Assembly (NCBI GenBank): GCA_017302215.1 | Contig: JAFLDX010000010.1 | Coordinates: forward strand, 1-33,701 | Length of the DNA stretch: 33,701 nucleotides | Reading direction: 5' to 3' | From: Lysobacterales bacterium | GTDB taxonomy: Bacteria > Pseudomonadota > Gammaproteobacteria > Xanthomonadales > Rhodanobacteraceae | Shown here: positions 16,294-23,570 of the stretch, in pieces | Numbering within the stretch: position 1 is the stretch's first letter | Layout of the letters: every line of letters starts with the position of its first letter | Made by a program: the position numbers and the translations under genes | The notes under the pieces: generated by a model | Told to the model about the DNA's origin: nothing | Database searches by the model: none | Seen by the model: only the letters and a program-made list of their open reading frames with translations

Positions 16294-18204
16294 ATGACGA
16301 ACGGTTTCCGCCACGCCCTGTTCTGCCTCGCTGTCATCGCGTCGCCGGTGTCGGCCGACGTTCCGCGCGTGACGCCGATGACGCCCGACGTCGTCGAGCA
16401 GTACGAGAGCATCCTTCCCTCCGCCGACTTCATCCGGCGCGAGGCCATGGTGCCGATGCGCGACGGCGTCAAGCTGTTCACCGTGGTGATGATGCGCAAG
16501 GGCACGAAGGACGCGCCGATCCTGCTGTCGCGCACGCCGTACAACGCGAGCCGGCAGACCGGGCGCGTCAGGAGCCAGCGCATCGTCGACGTGCTCGAGG
16601 TGATGGATGCCGAATTCGTCGAAGACGGCTACATCCGCGTCTACCAGGACATCCGCGGCATGCACAAGTCCGAGGGCCAATGGATCCTCAACCGTCCGCT
16701 GTCCGGTCCGCTCAACGATACCGGCATCGACGAATCGACCGATGCGCGCGACACGATCGAGTGGCTCGTCAAGAACGTGCCGGAAGGGAATGGAAACGTC
16801 GGCATGATCGGATCGAGCTACCTCGGTTTCACCGCGCTGATGAGCCTGATCGATCCGCATCCGGCCCTGAAGGCCGTGATCGCGCAGAGCCCGATGGTGG
16901 ACGGCTGGATGGGCGATGACTGGTTCCACAACGGCGCGTTCCGCATCAATGCGCTCGGCTTTCCGCTGAGCCAGGGCTACCAGAAGGGCGATGGCGGCGG
17001 CGAGTTCGCGCTCGGTGGCGGCGACGACTACACGCGCTTTCTCGAAGCCGGCTCGGTCGCCGACTTCGTGCACGGCGTGGGCGCCGACCATGTGCCCGGC
17101 ATCCGCAAGTTCCTCGAAAATCCCGCCTATACGCCGTTCTGGTCGCTGCAGGCGGTCGACAAGTGGCTGGCCGCGCGCCCGCATACGGTGCCGACGATGC
17201 TCGTCGTCGGCCAGTGGGACCAGGAAGACAGCTACGGCGCGCCGGCGGTCTACCGCGCGCTCGAACCGAAGGACGCGAACAACGACCGCGTCTCGCTCGT
17301 GATCGGACCGTGGAGGCACTCCGGCTTCAACCACTACGGCTACGACCTCGGCGACCTGACCTTTACCGGCGACACCGCGCGCGAATGGCGGGTGAAGTAC
17401 GCCAAGCCGTTCTTCGACCACTGGCTCAAGGGCGGGGCCGATCCGAAGACGCCGCCCGTGCTCACCTATGCGACCGGCGTGAACGAATGGAACGTGTCGC
17501 CGCGCTGGCCGATGGGTTCGCCGAAGCCACTGTACCTGGCGGCCCAGGGAACCGCCGGCTTCGACCGTCCCGGCAAGGTCGGAGCCGAAGACTACGTGAG
17601 CGACCCGGCCAGGCCGGTGCCGTTCATCCCGCGCCCGATCGACATGGGGGATGCGAGCCAATGGAAGCCGTGGCTGGTCCATGACCAGCGCTTCGTGACC
17701 GGGCGACCCGATGTCGCCGTCTGGACCAGCGTGCCGCTCGATCGAGCCGTGCACATCATGGGTGCGCCGCAGGTCGAGTTGTTCGCATCGACGACGGGAA
17801 CCGATGCCGACTGGGTGGTCAAGCTGATCGACGTCTACCCGAACGACGTGCCGGAGGACGCATCGCAGGGCGCGAAGCCGACGATGGCAGGGTTCGAGCT
17901 GCCGATCGGCATCGAGATCTTCCGCGGCCGCTACCGCAAGAGCTTCGCGCAACCGTCACCGCTGACGCCCGGCAAGGTCGAGCGCTACACGTGGAAACTG
18001 CCCGACGTCGACCATGTCTTCCGTCCCGGCCATCGCCTCATGGTGCAGGTGCAGTCGACGCTGTTCCCGCTCTACGACCGCAACCCCCAAACCTACGTCG
18101 ACAACATCATGTATGCGCCGAAAGACGCATACCGCAAGGCCACGCAGAGTGTCTGGTTCGGCGGCGATCGCGCCAGCGCGATCATCCTGCCGGTGGTCGA
18201 CTGA
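16294..18204 (+). CDS. CocE/NonD-family hydrolase, alpha-amino-acid ester hydrolase-like
   Basis: This 636-residue exported enzyme has signal peptide MTNGFRHALFCLAVIASPVS. The alpha/beta-hydrolase core (PF02129) has the nucleophile motif GSSYLG (Ser175), GQWDQEDSYG (Asp309) and GPWRHSG (His342). A beta-jelly-roll C-terminal domain (PF08530) starts near residue 400. The acidic residues D208/D209 and E311/D312 match the carboxylate cluster that binds the substrate amino group in alpha-amino-acid ester hydrolases of Xanthomonas and Acetobacter. It therefore probably hydrolyses esters or amides of amino acids, with possible beta-lactam acylase-type activity. Glutaryl-7-ACA acylase-like annotation is the main alternative. 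The ATG is chosen by the signal peptide, and no strong Shine-Dalgarno is seen. Confidence 0.92.
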   Translation: MTNGFRHALFCLAVIASPVSADVPRVTPMTPDVVEQYESILPSADFIRREAMVPMRDGVKLFTVVMMRKGTKDAPILLSRTPYNASRQTGRVRSQRIVDVLEVMDAEFVEDGYIRVYQDIRGMHKSEGQWILNRPLSGPLNDTGIDESTDARDTIEWLVKNVPEGNGNVGMIGSSYLGFTALMSLIDPHPALKAVIAQSPMVDGWMGDDWFHNGAFRINALGFPLSQGYQKGDGGGEFALGGGDDYTRFLEAGSVADFVHGVGADHVPGIRKFLENPAYTPFWSLQAVDKWLAARPHTVPTMLVVGQWDQEDSYGAPAVYRALEPKDANNDRVSLVIGPWRHSGFNHYGYDLGDLTFTGDTAREWRVKYAKPFFDHWLKGGADPKTPPVLTYATGVNEWNVSPRWPMGSPKPLYLAAQGTAGFDRPGKVGAEDYVSDPARPVPFIPRPIDMGDASQWKPWLVHDQRFVTGRPDVAVWTSVPLDRAVHIMGAPQVELFASTTGTDADWVVKLIDVYPNDVPEDASQGAKPTMAGFELPIGIEIFRGRYRKSFAQPSPLTPGKVERYTWKLPDVDHVFRPGHRLMVQVQSTLFPLYDRNPQTYVDNIMYAPKDAYRKATQSVWFGGDRASAIILPVVD

Positions 18205-18219
18205 TGCTCCGGCAGACGC

Positions 18220-18239
18220 CCGAGCGCGATCTTGCTCGG
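18220..18239. terminator. Weak hairpin between convergent genes
   Basis: CCGAGC (18220-18225) pairs with GCTCGG (18234-18239) around an 8-base loop, 16 bases after the hydrolase stop, in the 151-base convergent gap. The short stem makes this only a candidate. Confidence 0.35.
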
Positions 18240-18355
18240 CACGGCGACTTCGACGGAACGGTTCACGCGTCGCGGCAAGTCCGGCTCGCGCCGAACCGAC
18301 CGCTGCGGCGGCGCGCCGGCGCCATCGCGCGTTCGCCGACCCGAGTGGCCCGCAT

Positions 18356-18994
18356 TCAGTCGAGGTAGGGCTGCCTCGCGATCGCGGCGAACTCCTGCTC
18401 GCTCATCGTCGACAGGATGCAGGCCATCAGGCCGGTGGTGGCGAGGAACACCGAACCGATGGAAAGGTCGGCAGTGCGCTCGGGAAGCAGCGTGGCGAGC
18501 AGCCGGGCGAGCGGGATGCCGGCGACGAAGCAGGCGAACGTGGCGAACACCGAGCCGATCACGAGGGCACCACCGCGCATCAACGCACCACGCGCCCAGT
18601 GCGCGCGCGGGTCCGCCGTGGCGCGCGCCGCCCGCCGCATCATCAGGCTGCGGGCCAGGACGAGCAGCGGAACGCCGATGTACTCGCGCGCATCCGGCAG
18701 ACCGCCACGGGTGAACCCCCCGGCCGCCCGGTACGCCGCGAGGATGAAGATCGACAGGAACGCGGTCAGTGCGACCATCCTGGCCACGTCGACCAGGTGC
18801 CGGCGCCATCCGCGTCGAGGATGGAACGCGTGGGTCAGAGCCACCGTCACCACCAGTTCGACCATTACCGCGAGCAACAGGGTCGGCAGGCCGAGCCAGC
18901 CGATGGCCAGCATCGACACGGCGAAGACCCATTCCAGCACTTCCGTGCGCACGGTTGCCGGCTTGACCTTGTGCCACTCGATCCGCGTCGCCAT
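18356..18994 (-). CDS. Multi-span membrane protein of unknown function
   Basis: This 212-residue protein starts MATRIEWHKVKPATVRTEVL, preceded by GGGAGG four bases upstream. It has about five hydrophobic segments (EWVFAVSMLAIGWLGLPTLL, LLAVMVELVVTVALTHA, MVALTAFLSIFILAAY, LVIGSVFATFACFVAGI and IGSVFLATTGLMACILS). Basic loops such as RSLMMRRAARA lie between them. No known family was recognised. The soluble C-terminus is short (EQEFAAIARQPYLD). It is divergent from the SPFH gene, whose start lies 234 bases away. A membrane-stress role is only a guess by neighbourhood. Confidence 0.8.
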   Translation of the reverse strand: MATRIEWHKVKPATVRTEVLEWVFAVSMLAIGWLGLPTLLLAVMVELVVTVALTHAFHPRRGWRRHLVDVARMVALTAFLSIFILAAYRAAGGFTRGGLPDAREYIGVPLLVLARSLMMRRAARATADPRAHWARGALMRGGALVIGSVFATFACFVAGIPLARLLATLLPERTADLSIGSVFLATTGLMACILSTMSEQEFAAIARQPYLD

Positions 18995-19026
18995 GCCGCC
19001 TCCCGCCCTTCGTGACGCCGCCTTCG

Positions 19027-19050
19027 CCGGGCGTCGACCCGGACGCCCGG
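19027..19050. promoter_or_regulatory. Inverted repeat upstream of the membrane-protein gene
   Basis: CCGGGCGTC (19027-19035) is complementary to GACGCCCGG (19042-19050) with a 6-base spacer, 33 bases upstream of the minus-strand start at 18994. It could be an operator or a leader hairpin. No binding protein can be named. Confidence 0.3.
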
Positions 19051-19170
19051 GTTCCACGCGCAGCCGCCCCATCGCGGGCCATGCGCAGCCACGGCAGACG
19101 CCACGTCCGGTCCGCCGTGGCGCGTCGCGGGATGCCCGTCGCCATGCTGCCTCGGCGAGGCCGTGATCGG

Positions 19171-19176
19171 TATAGT
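19171..19176 (+). promoter_or_regulatory. Possible -10 element (TATAGT) of the SPFH gene
   Basis: TATAGT stands out in GC-rich sequence 52 bases before the ATG at 19228. No convincing -35 lies 16-18 bases upstream. A small GCGGGC/GCCCGC hairpin (19188-19204) lies between it and the ribosome site. Confidence 0.3.
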
Positions 19177-19227
19177 GCGCGCTCACGGCGGGCCCGTTGC
19201 CCGCAGGCACAACGCGAAGGAGCGGTC

Positions 19228-20379
19228 ATGGGTCTCATTCAAGCGGCGGTGGGCGCGGTCGGCGGCATGCTCGCGGACCAGTGGAAGGACTTCTACACGG
19301 TGCCGGCCGGCCTGCCTTCGACCGCCGCCCTGTTCGCCGCGGTGCCGCAGGGCACCAATGCCGGGCGTGGCTCGAACACGAAGGGCTCGTCGAACATCAT
19401 CACCAACGGCTCGAAGATCATCGTGCCGGAGGGCTACGGCCTGCTGCTGATGCAGGACGGCGCAATCACCGGACTCGCGGCCGAGCCGGGTGGCTACGAG
19501 TGGCGCTCGGACGATCTCAACTCGAAATCGATCTTTGCCGGCGACGGCCTGGTCAGCCCGCTCATCCTGCAGAGCTGGGAGCGCTTCAAGTTCGGCGGCC
19601 AGCCCGGTTCGCAGCAGGCCGCGTTCTTCGTCTCGCTGAAGGAACTGCCGGACAACCGCTTCGGCACGCAGTCCGAGATCTACTGGGATGATGCCTTCCT
19701 CAACACCCAGGTCGGCGCGGTCACGCGCGGCTCGTACACGCTGAAGATCGCCGACCCGATCCTGTTCGTGAAGAATTTCGTGCCGGCCAGCTACCTGCAG
19801 GCCGGCAAGGTGTTCGACTTCACCGACATGGACAACGCCGCGGCAAGCCAGTTGTTCAACGAAGTCGTCGGCTCGCTCGCGCCGGCCTTCAGCCTGTACT
19901 CGAACGATCCGGCCAAGGGCAACCGCATCACCAAGCTGCAGCAGGATTCGATCGGCTTCGCCAAGAGCCTGTCCGATGCGGTCGAGCAGGCCTACCAGTG
20001 GCGCTCCGACCGTGGCCTCGTGATCGTCAAGACCGCGATTGTCTCGATCGAGTACGACGCCAACACGCGCGAACTGCTGAAGACCGTGCAGCGCGCCGAC
20101 GCGCTCGCCGGGTCGCGCGGCAACTCGAACCTGCAGGCGAGCGTCGCCGCGGGCATGCAGGCGGCCGGCGAGAACGGCGGCGCAGCCGGCATGATGGGCA
20201 TCGGCATGGCGTCGGGCATGATGGGTGGCCTCGGCGGCCTGCAGCAGCCGGCTACGCCGGCGGCACCGGCCGCCGACGATCCGGTTGCCAAACTCAAGAA
20301 GGCGAAGGAGATGCTCGACCTTGGCCTCATCACGCAGTCCGACTACGACGCGCTGAAGGCCAAGGCACTCGGCCTCTGA
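19228..20379 (+). CDS. SPFH (stomatin/prohibitin-like) domain protein with C-terminal SHOCT motif, YdjI-like
   Basis: This 383-residue protein starts MGLIQAAVGAVGGMLADQWK, with GAAGGAG at 19216-19222 fixing the start. The central 60-300 region is the SPFH type once called virion-core-protein-like (SKIIVPEGYGLLLMQDGAIT, QSWERFKFGGQPG, GAVTRGSYTLKIADPILFV, then QADALAG-type helices). The Met/Gly-rich hinge at about 310-335 precedes a SHOCT domain (KLKKAKEMLDLGLITQSDYD). SPFH proteins assemble on membranes. The B. subtilis relative YdjI works with YdjG, YdjH and PspA. Here the next gene is a zinc-ribbon protein of YdjG type and the third a one-span protein, supporting the same module. The 115-base gap to the next gene contains a REP doublet, so co-transcription is likely but not certain. 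Confidence 0.9.
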   Translation: MGLIQAAVGAVGGMLADQWKDFYTVPAGLPSTAALFAAVPQGTNAGRGSNTKGSSNIITNGSKIIVPEGYGLLLMQDGAITGLAAEPGGYEWRSDDLNSKSIFAGDGLVSPLILQSWERFKFGGQPGSQQAAFFVSLKELPDNRFGTQSEIYWDDAFLNTQVGAVTRGSYTLKIADPILFVKNFVPASYLQAGKVFDFTDMDNAAASQLFNEVVGSLAPAFSLYSNDPAKGNRITKLQQDSIGFAKSLSDAVEQAYQWRSDRGLVIVKTAIVSIEYDANTRELLKTVQRADALAGSRGNSNLQASVAAGMQAAGENGGAAGMMGIGMASGMMGGLGGLQQPATPAAPAADDPVAKLKKAKEMLDLGLITQSDYDALKAKALGL

Positions 20380-20393
20380 AGCTGGGCGAAACC

Positions 20394-20453
20394 GATCGCG
20401 ACTGGAGTCGCTCCCACATCGTTTCTGCTGTTGTGGGAGCTTGAGCCGCGATC
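20394..20453. repeat. REP doublet (REPIN-like) between module genes
   Basis: The left arm 20394-20418 begins GATCGCGACTGGAGTCGC and ends CTCCCACA. The right arm 20432-20453 begins TGTGGGAGC and ends CCGCGATC. They are inverted, so GATCGCG...CTCCCACA occurs on both strands around a 13-base spacer, with three bases deleted in the right arm. The left arm contains its own GCGACT/AGTCGC hairpin. The TGTGGGAGC core is a REP type familiar from Pseudomonas and Xanthomonas relatives, normally spread by a RAYT transposase. No RAYT gene lies in this window. Confidence 0.8.
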
Positions 20454-20494
20454 AGCCCCGTTCCGAACTCCCTCCTTCTGCTGAGAACCATCCC

Positions 20495-21811
20495 ATGCCC
20501 GATTCGAGGACGCCGCCCCCGGTGCCGAAGCCGCCCGTCAGCGGCCCCGGTTCCCCGCGCGATGTCCCGCCGGTGCCCGGCGATCATTCGATCGATCTCG
20601 GCGCCCTGCCCGACGCGATCCGCGACGAGCTCGAGGCGCCCGATCCGGTCGCGATCGACACGTCTTCCGCCGAACTGAAGGACGGCCTCAACCGCTGCCC
20701 GAAATGCGGATCGACCGAGATCCGCCACAAGCCCGGCACCGACCTGCTGGTCTGCCTGTACTGCCGCAACGAATGGGACGGTGCGCGCGTCGAGGAAGCC
20801 TTCGGGCTCGGCGAAGGCCTCGCCGACCTGCGCGGCACGGTCATGGCTTCCGGGGCGCGCGACATCGCCGCCGACGCCGCGGCGCTGATGACGTTCAAGT
20901 GCACCGGCTGCGGTGCCGAAGTCACGGTCAACACCGAGAGCGCGATGACGGCGCGCTGCCACTGGTGCCGACACGTGTTCGGCGTCAACGAACAGGTCGC
21001 CAACGGCGCCGTGCCCGATGCCGTGCTGCCGTTCCACATCCGCAAGGAGGACGCGGTCGCGCGCATCCGCCAGTTCGTCGACAAGCGCCGCCTGTTCGCG
21101 CTGAAGGAGTTCAAGGAGCAGTTCACGCCGGAGAACGTCGTCGGCGTCTACCTGCCGTACATGATCGTCGACGGCAACGCGAGCGCCGCGGTCGCCGGCA
21201 AGGGCGAGATCAAGACGCGCGAGTACACGCGCGGCAGCGGCAACAACAAGACCACGTACTACGATGCCGACATCTACCGGGTCGAGCGCCAGGTCGACTT
21301 CACCGTCGACGACCTGCCGCTCGAATCCTCCACCGAGCGCGGCAATCTCGACACGAAGGTCAACACCAACAACATCATCAACACGATCCTGCCGTTCGAC
21401 ACCAAGAACGCGGTGAAGTGGAATGCCTCGTACCTCAGCGGCTTCACCTCGGAAAAGCGCAACAGCAACGTCGATCAGTTGCAGCCACGCCTCGAGGACC
21501 AGTTCCTTTCGATCGCGCGCGCCCAGGTCGCCGATTCGGTGAACCGCTACGACCGCGGCGTGCGCTGGGAACAGGAGCGCCTCGACGTGCACGGCACGCG
21601 CTGGGTGTCGATGTACCTGCCGGTCTGGCTGTACTCGTACCACCAGCCCGCAAGCAACGGCGGCATGCTGCACTACATCGCGGTCAATGGCCGCACCGGA
21701 GAGACCATGGGCAGCGTGCCGGTCCAGCAGTGGAAGCTGCTGCTGACCGCGATCACCACCGGGACCTTCATCGAAGGCATCGTTCTCTGGATCCTGGCGC
21801 ATTCATCATGA
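20495..21811 (+). CDS. Double zinc-ribbon protein with C-terminal membrane anchor, YdjG-like (TFIIB-type zinc ribbon)
   Basis: This 438-residue protein begins with a Pro-rich leader (about 1-30). Two zinc ribbons follow: CPKC and CLYC (Cys68, 71, 87, 90), then CTGC and CHWC (Cys136, 139, 155, 158). The long middle region contains LPFHIRKEDAVARIRQFVDK, FTPENVVGVYLPYMIVDG and YLPVWLYSYHQ. The protein ends with one membrane span (LLLTAITTGTFIEGIVLWIL). This is the NCBI-style TFIIB-type zinc ribbon protein. The Bacillus relative YdjG is membrane bound and recruits PspA, as I recall. The zinc ribbons are probably cytoplasmic, facing the SPFH partner. The downstream small gene starts inside its stop codon (ATGA), so the two are translationally coupled. 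Confidence 0.9.
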   Translation: MPDSRTPPPVPKPPVSGPGSPRDVPPVPGDHSIDLGALPDAIRDELEAPDPVAIDTSSAELKDGLNRCPKCGSTEIRHKPGTDLLVCLYCRNEWDGARVEEAFGLGEGLADLRGTVMASGARDIAADAAALMTFKCTGCGAEVTVNTESAMTARCHWCRHVFGVNEQVANGAVPDAVLPFHIRKEDAVARIRQFVDKRRLFALKEFKEQFTPENVVGVYLPYMIVDGNASAAVAGKGEIKTREYTRGSGNNKTTYYDADIYRVERQVDFTVDDLPLESSTERGNLDTKVNTNNIINTILPFDTKNAVKWNASYLSGFTSEKRNSNVDQLQPRLEDQFLSIARAQVADSVNRYDRGVRWEQERLDVHGTRWVSMYLPVWLYSYHQPASNGGMLHYIAVNGRTGETMGSVPVQQWKLLLTAITTGTFIEGIVLWILAHSS

Positions 21812-22068
21812 GCGACGACGGCGGACTCTGGCTGCTCGCGGCCGGCCCGGCCGGCGCGACCGCGTTGTACTGGGCGCTGTACCGGTACTACCGCAACACC
21901 GACAAGTCGCACGGCTTCGAGCGCGAAACCAAGGTCGAGGCGAAGCCGGTGACCGGCGCCGACGCCAAGATCGACGAGATCAAGGGCACGCGCGCCTCTC
22001 GCATCGGCGGCGAGAACGGGCGGGCCTATCGCACCCGCGTCGAGCGCGTGCGCGGCGATTCGAGCTGA
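21808..22068 (+). CDS. Small single-span membrane protein coupled to the zinc-ribbon gene
   Basis: This 86-residue protein overlaps the previous stop by four bases (ATGA), the classic coupling geometry. It has one N-terminal hydrophobic span (LWLLAAGPAGATALYWALYR), then a charged tail including YYRNTDKSHGFERET and repeated basic residues. By position it could correspond to a YdjH-like third partner, but sequence similarity cannot be judged by eye. The family is unrecognised. A scaffold role with the SPFH protein is an inference. Confidence 0.78.
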   Translation: MSDDGGLWLLAAGPAGATALYWALYRYYRNTDKSHGFERETKVEAKPVTGADAKIDEIKGTRASRIGGENGRAYRTRVERVRGDSS

Positions 22069-22071
22069 GGG

Positions 22072-22087
22072 CCGGCCACGCGGCCGG
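22072..22087. terminator. Short hairpin after the SPFH/zinc-ribbon module
   Basis: CCGGCC (22072-22077) pairs with GGCCGG (22082-22087) over a 4-base loop, just after the stop at 22068 and before a converging gene. It is a candidate terminator for both. Confidence 0.45.
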
Positions 22088-22143
22088 ACGGCGCGGTCGC
22101 GAACACGCTCGCCAACGCGTCCAGGCGCGCCCCACCATCGGTG

Positions 22144-23352
22144 TCAGCGCTGTGCGCGTTCGCTGCCGGCCTCCACCGCCGCCCAGACGCGCAGCAGGTT
22201 GCCGCCGAGGATCTTCCTCAATGCCGCATCGCCGTAACCGCGCTCGCGCAGGCCGGCCACGAGATTCGGATAGTCGGCGACGCTGCGCAGGCCATCCGGC
22301 AGCTTCCCGGATACACCGTCGAAGTCGGAGCCGAGGCCGACGTGGTCGATGCCGATCAGCTGGACGGCATAGTCGATCTGGTCGAGTACGGCGGCGATCG
22401 GCGTCGATGGAGCGGGATGGGCGCGCTGCCACTCCCTGGAGAATGCGCCCGCGTCTTCGGTCGGCTTGCCGGCAGCGCGCGCGGCGATGTTGCGTTGCTC
22501 GAGCGCCGCCTCCGCGTCGAAATAGGCCTGCAGATCGTCCGATGCCTGGCGATTCACGAAGCCGATGCCGAACGCGAGTTGCACCACCCCACCCTTCGTC
22601 GCGATGGCCTTGGCCAGCTCGTCGCTGAGGTTGCGCTCGAAGCCCGGCGTGAAATGACGCAGCCCGGAATGACTGGCGATCACCGGCAACCGGCTCGATT
22701 CCACGGCTTGCCGGGTTGCCGCATCGGACAGATGGGACACGTCCACCATCATGCCGAGCCGGTTCATCTCGGCCACCACCTTGATGCCGAACGGGCTCAG
22801 CCCCTGCCATTGACGGTTGCGATCGTACGACGAGTCGCTGATGCGGTTGCCGGCGCTGTGGGCGAGCGTGATGTAGCGCACTCCGCGTGCATGGAATCGC
22901 GCGAGCTCGGCGAGGTCGTCTCCGATCGGCGCGCCGTTCTCCATGCCGAGTGCGAGCAGCACGCGCTTTCCCGCGCGCATGCGCCCGGCAGCGGCCGGCG
23001 AGGTGACCAGCTCGAACTTGTCGGGGTGCCGCCCCACCATGGCCTCGACCGCATCGATCTGCTGGTTCGCGACACGCCGCGCGGTGCCCGCCCGGTCCTC
23101 GTCCGGCGAGGTGTAGATCGACATGAACGCCACGTCCAACCCGCCCGCGCGCGCACGCGGATAGTCGAACTCGCGATCCGGCGTCGGCTCGCCCAGATCG
23201 CGCCACTGCGCGAGCAACTCGGTAGGCGCATCGATGTGGGTGTCGACGATCAGCGCGTCACGGGCGAACCGGCGTGCATCGGTGATATCGGAACCGGCGA
23301 GGGCATTCCCCGTCGTCAGCACGAGTGCGAGCGCGAAGAGGCGAGCGGGCAT
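22144..23352 (-). CDS. M19-family (renal-type) membrane dipeptidase, exported
   Basis: This 402-residue enzyme has signal peptide MPARLFALALVLTTGNALAG. Zinc ligands of the M19 family are visible: VDTHIDA (His39, Asp41), GMENGAP (Glu138), DVSHLSD (His207) and ASHSGLRH (His228). GIDHVGLGSDFDG lies near residue 345. These proteins cleave dipeptides, including D-residue forms and some beta-lactams, in the periplasm. GGAG precedes the ATG at 23352. The gene converges with the SPFH module and follows the EIIC-EAL gene in the same direction, separated by 218 bases in which nothing else was recognised. A role in peptide scavenging alongside the S9 peptidase is plausible. Confidence 0.95.
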   Translation of the reverse strand: MPARLFALALVLTTGNALAGSDITDARRFARDALIVDTHIDAPTELLAQWRDLGEPTPDREFDYPRARAGGLDVAFMSIYTSPDEDRAGTARRVANQQIDAVEAMVGRHPDKFELVTSPAAAGRMRAGKRVLLALGMENGAPIGDDLAELARFHARGVRYITLAHSAGNRISDSSYDRNRQWQGLSPFGIKVVAEMNRLGMMVDVSHLSDAATRQAVESSRLPVIASHSGLRHFTPGFERNLSDELAKAIATKGGVVQLAFGIGFVNRQASDDLQAYFDAEAALEQRNIAARAAGKPTEDAGAFSREWQRAHPAPSTPIAAVLDQIDYAVQLIGIDHVGLGSDFDGVSGKLPDGLRSVADYPNLVAGLRERGYGDAALRKILGGNLLRVWAAVEAGSERAQR

Positions 23353-23570
23353 GGGCACTCCGGGTGCGCGCAGGAACGACGATGCTAGCAGGCGCGCAAC
23401 GCGATGAGCGCGAATGCGCGCGTTCGAGACCGATTCGCCACACGCGAAGCCGCCTTCCTGCCGTACAACCAGGACGTGTCGCCGACGAGCGACGCGGGTT
23501 CGGCGTGCGCGGGAACTTGACGACACGTGAACCGGCTGCGGTCGCTGCACGACCCTGCCCATCGTCACGC

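Noticed and set aside
16099..17952. A 617-codon minus-strand ORF opposite the CocE hydrolase
   Set aside because: It is a shadow of a gene with an intact catalytic triad, and its His/Asp/Arg-rich composition is an artefact of reverse-strand GC bias.
20394..20453. Interpreting the inverted arms as an ordinary rho-independent terminator
   Set aside because: The arms share the TGTGGGAGC/GATCGCG core of REP elements, have no T run, and lie within a likely operon.
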